Source: Candidatus Stackebrandtia faecavium (GTDB lineage Bacteria > Actinomycetota > Actinomycetes > Mycobacteriales > Micromonosporaceae). Taken from it: 64,000 bases of DNA. Shown in pieces: positions 62,586 through 64,000 of the stretch; the first letter of the stretch is position 1, and every line of letters begins with the position of its first letter. Where the stretch lies: contig DXIM01000143.1 in NCBI GenBank assembly GCA_019112895.1, positions 1-64,000 of the forward strand, given 5' to 3'. The notes under the pieces are model-generated. The model saw only the letters and a list, made by a program, of their open reading frames with translations, had not been told where the DNA came from and ran no database searches. The translations under genes were made by a program, and so were the position numbers.

Positions 62586-63341
62586 TCAGCTTGGTTTCTT
62601 CCCCGGCTCGATCCGTGCGCTGATTTCGCGCCACGCGGACTCGGCGGCGATCTGTTCAGCTTCCTTTTTGCTACCGCCGGCGCCCTGACCGAATTCCTCA
62701 CCGTTGACCACGGCCCAGGCAGTGAACTCCTTGGCATGGTCGGGCCCAGACTCCGAAATCCGGTAATCGGGAACACCTAGACCCGCTCCGGAGGTCAGCT
62801 CCTGCAGGCTCGTCTTCCAGTCGAGAGCGGCGCCACGCTTCGCCGCGACATCAAGCAACGGGTCGAACAGCTGGTGCACGACATCGCCGGCCGCCTCAAT
62901 ACCGTGGTCGAGGAAGATGGCGCCAAGCAGCGCCTCGACGGCGTCCGCCAAAATGCTGTTCTTATCGCGTCCGCCTGAAGACTCCTCGCCTTTACCCAGT
63001 AGCAGGTGTGGGCCCACACCGCCGTCACCGAGTTTGCGGGCCACGCCAGCCAGCGCACGCATGTTCACAACGCTGGCGCGCAACCGCGCGAGCTGGCCCT
63101 CGGGAAGGTCCGGATAATTGCGGTACAAGGTCGACGTAACGATCACGCCGAGTACGGAATCACCCAGGAATTCGAGGCGTTCATTAGTGGGCAGGCCACC
63201 GCGTTCATACGCGTAAGAGCGATGCGTCAATGCGAGCCGAAGCAAATCGGCGTCAATCTCCACACCGAACGCGCCGGCGAAATGCGCGACGCTTTCCTCT
63301 ATGGGGAATGGCCCACCCCGTCTGTCATGGCCGTTTGGCAT
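62586..63341 (-). CDS. rnc: ribonuclease III
   Basis: Cleaves double-stranded RNA in rRNA and mRNA processing. The 251-residue protein has the catalytic [12 protein letters not shown] (Glu/Asp metal ligands) and [18 protein letters not shown], followed by a C-terminal double-stranded-RNA-binding domain with the [18 protein letters not shown] signature. It follows rpmF after 20 bases. The conserved order yceD-rpmF-rnc supports the assignment, although mutM no longer follows directly. Confidence 0.94.
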   Translation of the reverse strand: MPNGHDRRGGPFPIEESVAHFAGAFGVEIDADLLRLALTHRSYAYERGGLPTNERLEFLGDSVLGVIVTSTLYRNYPDLPEGQLARLRASVVNMRALAGVARKLGDGGVGPHLLLGKGEESSGGRDKNSILADAVEALLGAIFLDHGIEAAGDVVHQLFDPLLDVAAKRGAALDWKTSLQELTSGAGLGVPDYRISESGPDHAKEFTAWAVVNGEEFGQGAGGSKKEAEQIAAESAWREISARIEPGKKPS

Positions 63342-63361
63342 GTTGCCTGCCCGGACCAGGA

Positions 63362-63535
63362 TCAGACGTCGATGATCTGGCGGCCCTTATAGGTACCGCA
63401 TACTCCACACGCGGCGTGTGGCAACGTTTTGGAACGGCAACGCGAACAAGTGGTGAGAGCCGGTGCCGTGGCCTTCCACTGGGCACGGCGGCTACGCGTG
63501 TTGGCCCGCGACATACGGCGCTTGGGAACGGCCAC
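63362..63535 (-). CDS. rpmF: 50S ribosomal protein L32
   Basis: Structural protein of the large ribosomal subunit. The GTG at 63535 (GGAG upstream) gives a 57-residue product starting [20 protein letters not shown]. It keeps four cysteines (CSRC and CGVC), so it is the zinc-binding form. The longer track frame is spurious. It is between yceD and rnc. Confidence 0.95.
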   Translation of the reverse strand: MAVPKRRMSRANTRSRRAQWKATAPALTTCSRCRSKTLPHAACGVCGTYKGRQIIDV

Positions 63536-63608
63536 GTTTCTACTCCGATGTTTCTCACAGCCGGCCACGATCCTCGCGAAGCGAGACCACATTCCGGCCT
63601 AGGGTTTA

Positions 63609-64000
63609 CTACAACAGTTTCTTCAGTTCAGCCCATCGCGGATCCAAGCTCTCGTGAGCATGATCCGCGGGCAGGTCGTCCCACTTCTCGCCACAGTCGG
63701 CGCACAAGCCGGGACAGTCGGCGCGACACAGCGGCGTGCTCGGCATCGCGAACACAAGACCGTCTCGCACCACCGGTTCCAGGTCAAGCAAGTCGCCTTG
63801 CAAGCGCGGCACTTCCTCGTCGTCTGTCGTTTCGGCAGTGGTGCTGTCCGGGTAGGCGTACAGCTCCGAAACTTCGACAGTCAACGGCTCGTTTATAGCC
63901 GTCAGGCAGCGACCGCATTCACCCTTAACCGTCGTGCTGACATTACCGGTGACCAAAACACCTTCCGACACCGACGTCAGGTTTACGTCGACATGCACAG
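63609..64000 (-). CDS. YceD/DUF177-family protein, cut by window edge
   Basis: The visible 130 residues are the C-terminal part, with SVSEGVLVTGNVSTTVKGEC then GRC and LCRADCPGLCADCGEKWDD, the cysteine-rich signature of YceD-type proteins encoded upstream of rpmF. The beginning lies beyond base 64000. The track start at 63998 is not the true start. In other bacteria the family acts in 23S rRNA accumulation. Confidence 0.88.
   Translation of the reverse strand, partial: VHVDVNLTSVSEGVLVTGNVSTTVKGECGRCLTAINEPLTVEVSELYAYPDSTTAETTDDEEVPRLQGDLLDLEPVVRDGLVFAMPSTPLCRADCPGLCADCGEKWDDLPADHAHESLDPRWAELKKLL

Overview
The window is chromosomal DNA from a high-GC Gram-positive actinomycete. The evidence is dense G/C-ending codons, frequent GTG/TTG starts, a PimB'-type mannosyltransferase, ThyX, a ClgR-PspA-PspM block and gene orders (thyX-dapA-rnj; ftsK-rimO-pgsA-cinA-clgR-pspA-pspM; yceD-rpmF-rnc ... 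smc-ftsY) that I know from mycobacteria and streptomycetes. A Glycomycetaceae-like genome is a guess only. I saw no tRNA, rRNA, CRISPR array or intact insertion sequence.

Layout. (1) 0.2-9.5 kb: eight tandem, same-strand paralogues encoding single-pass membrane proteins with acidic extracytoplasmic domains and four conserved cysteines. They form two subfamilies (A and B) in the order A-A-B-B-A-B-A-B, and are the most unusual content here. (2) 9.6-20 kb: metabolic and envelope genes: PlsC-type acyltransferase, esterase, an acidic membrane protein, a hydrolase-like protein without its nucleophile, a flavin monooxygenase, Nudix hydrolase, LysE exporter, a winged-helix regulator overlapping an M23 peptidase, M20 amidohydrolase, ROK glucokinase and two SRPBCC proteins. 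(3) 20-29.8 kb: long-chain acyl-CoA ligase, NarL-type two-component system, PimB', M48 protease, a NYN-domain protein and a disulfide oxidoreductase. (4) 29.9-34.7 kb: small accessory genes, including a frameshifted DODA-type dioxygenase, an APH(6)-like kinase, a double GNAT protein and a SAM hydrolase. (5) 34.7-48.0 kb, minus strand: phage-shock/ClgR block, cinA, pgsA, rimO, ftsK, a secreted 5'-nucleotidase, rnj, dapA and thyX. (6) 48.2-52.9 kb, plus strand: a four-gene cassette of ribbon-helix-helix regulator, DUF4097 protein, FtsK/EccC-like ATPase and coiled-coil membrane protein, preceded by two matching 16-bp operators. (7) 52.9-64 kb: an APH-family kinase, ftsY, smc, a small coiled-coil protein, an inverted mutM, a decayed accessory patch (broken toxin/antitoxin, excisionase-like gene, TetR remnant, GNAT), then rnc, rpmF and a truncated yceD.

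How the genes work together. Region 5 and the smc/ftsY/rnc block are vertically inherited housekeeping: chromosome segregation, membrane-protein targeting, RNA maturation and lipid and wall precursor supply. Glucokinase, SRPBCC proteins, acyl-CoA ligase and PimB' form a conserved actinobacterial neighbourhood (compare Rv2185c-Rv2188c). The paralogue array and the RHH/DUF4097/ATPase cassette have no function that can be read from sequence alone and are the best candidates for an undescribed system. The mutM-rnc interval is the clearest site of gene flux and decay.
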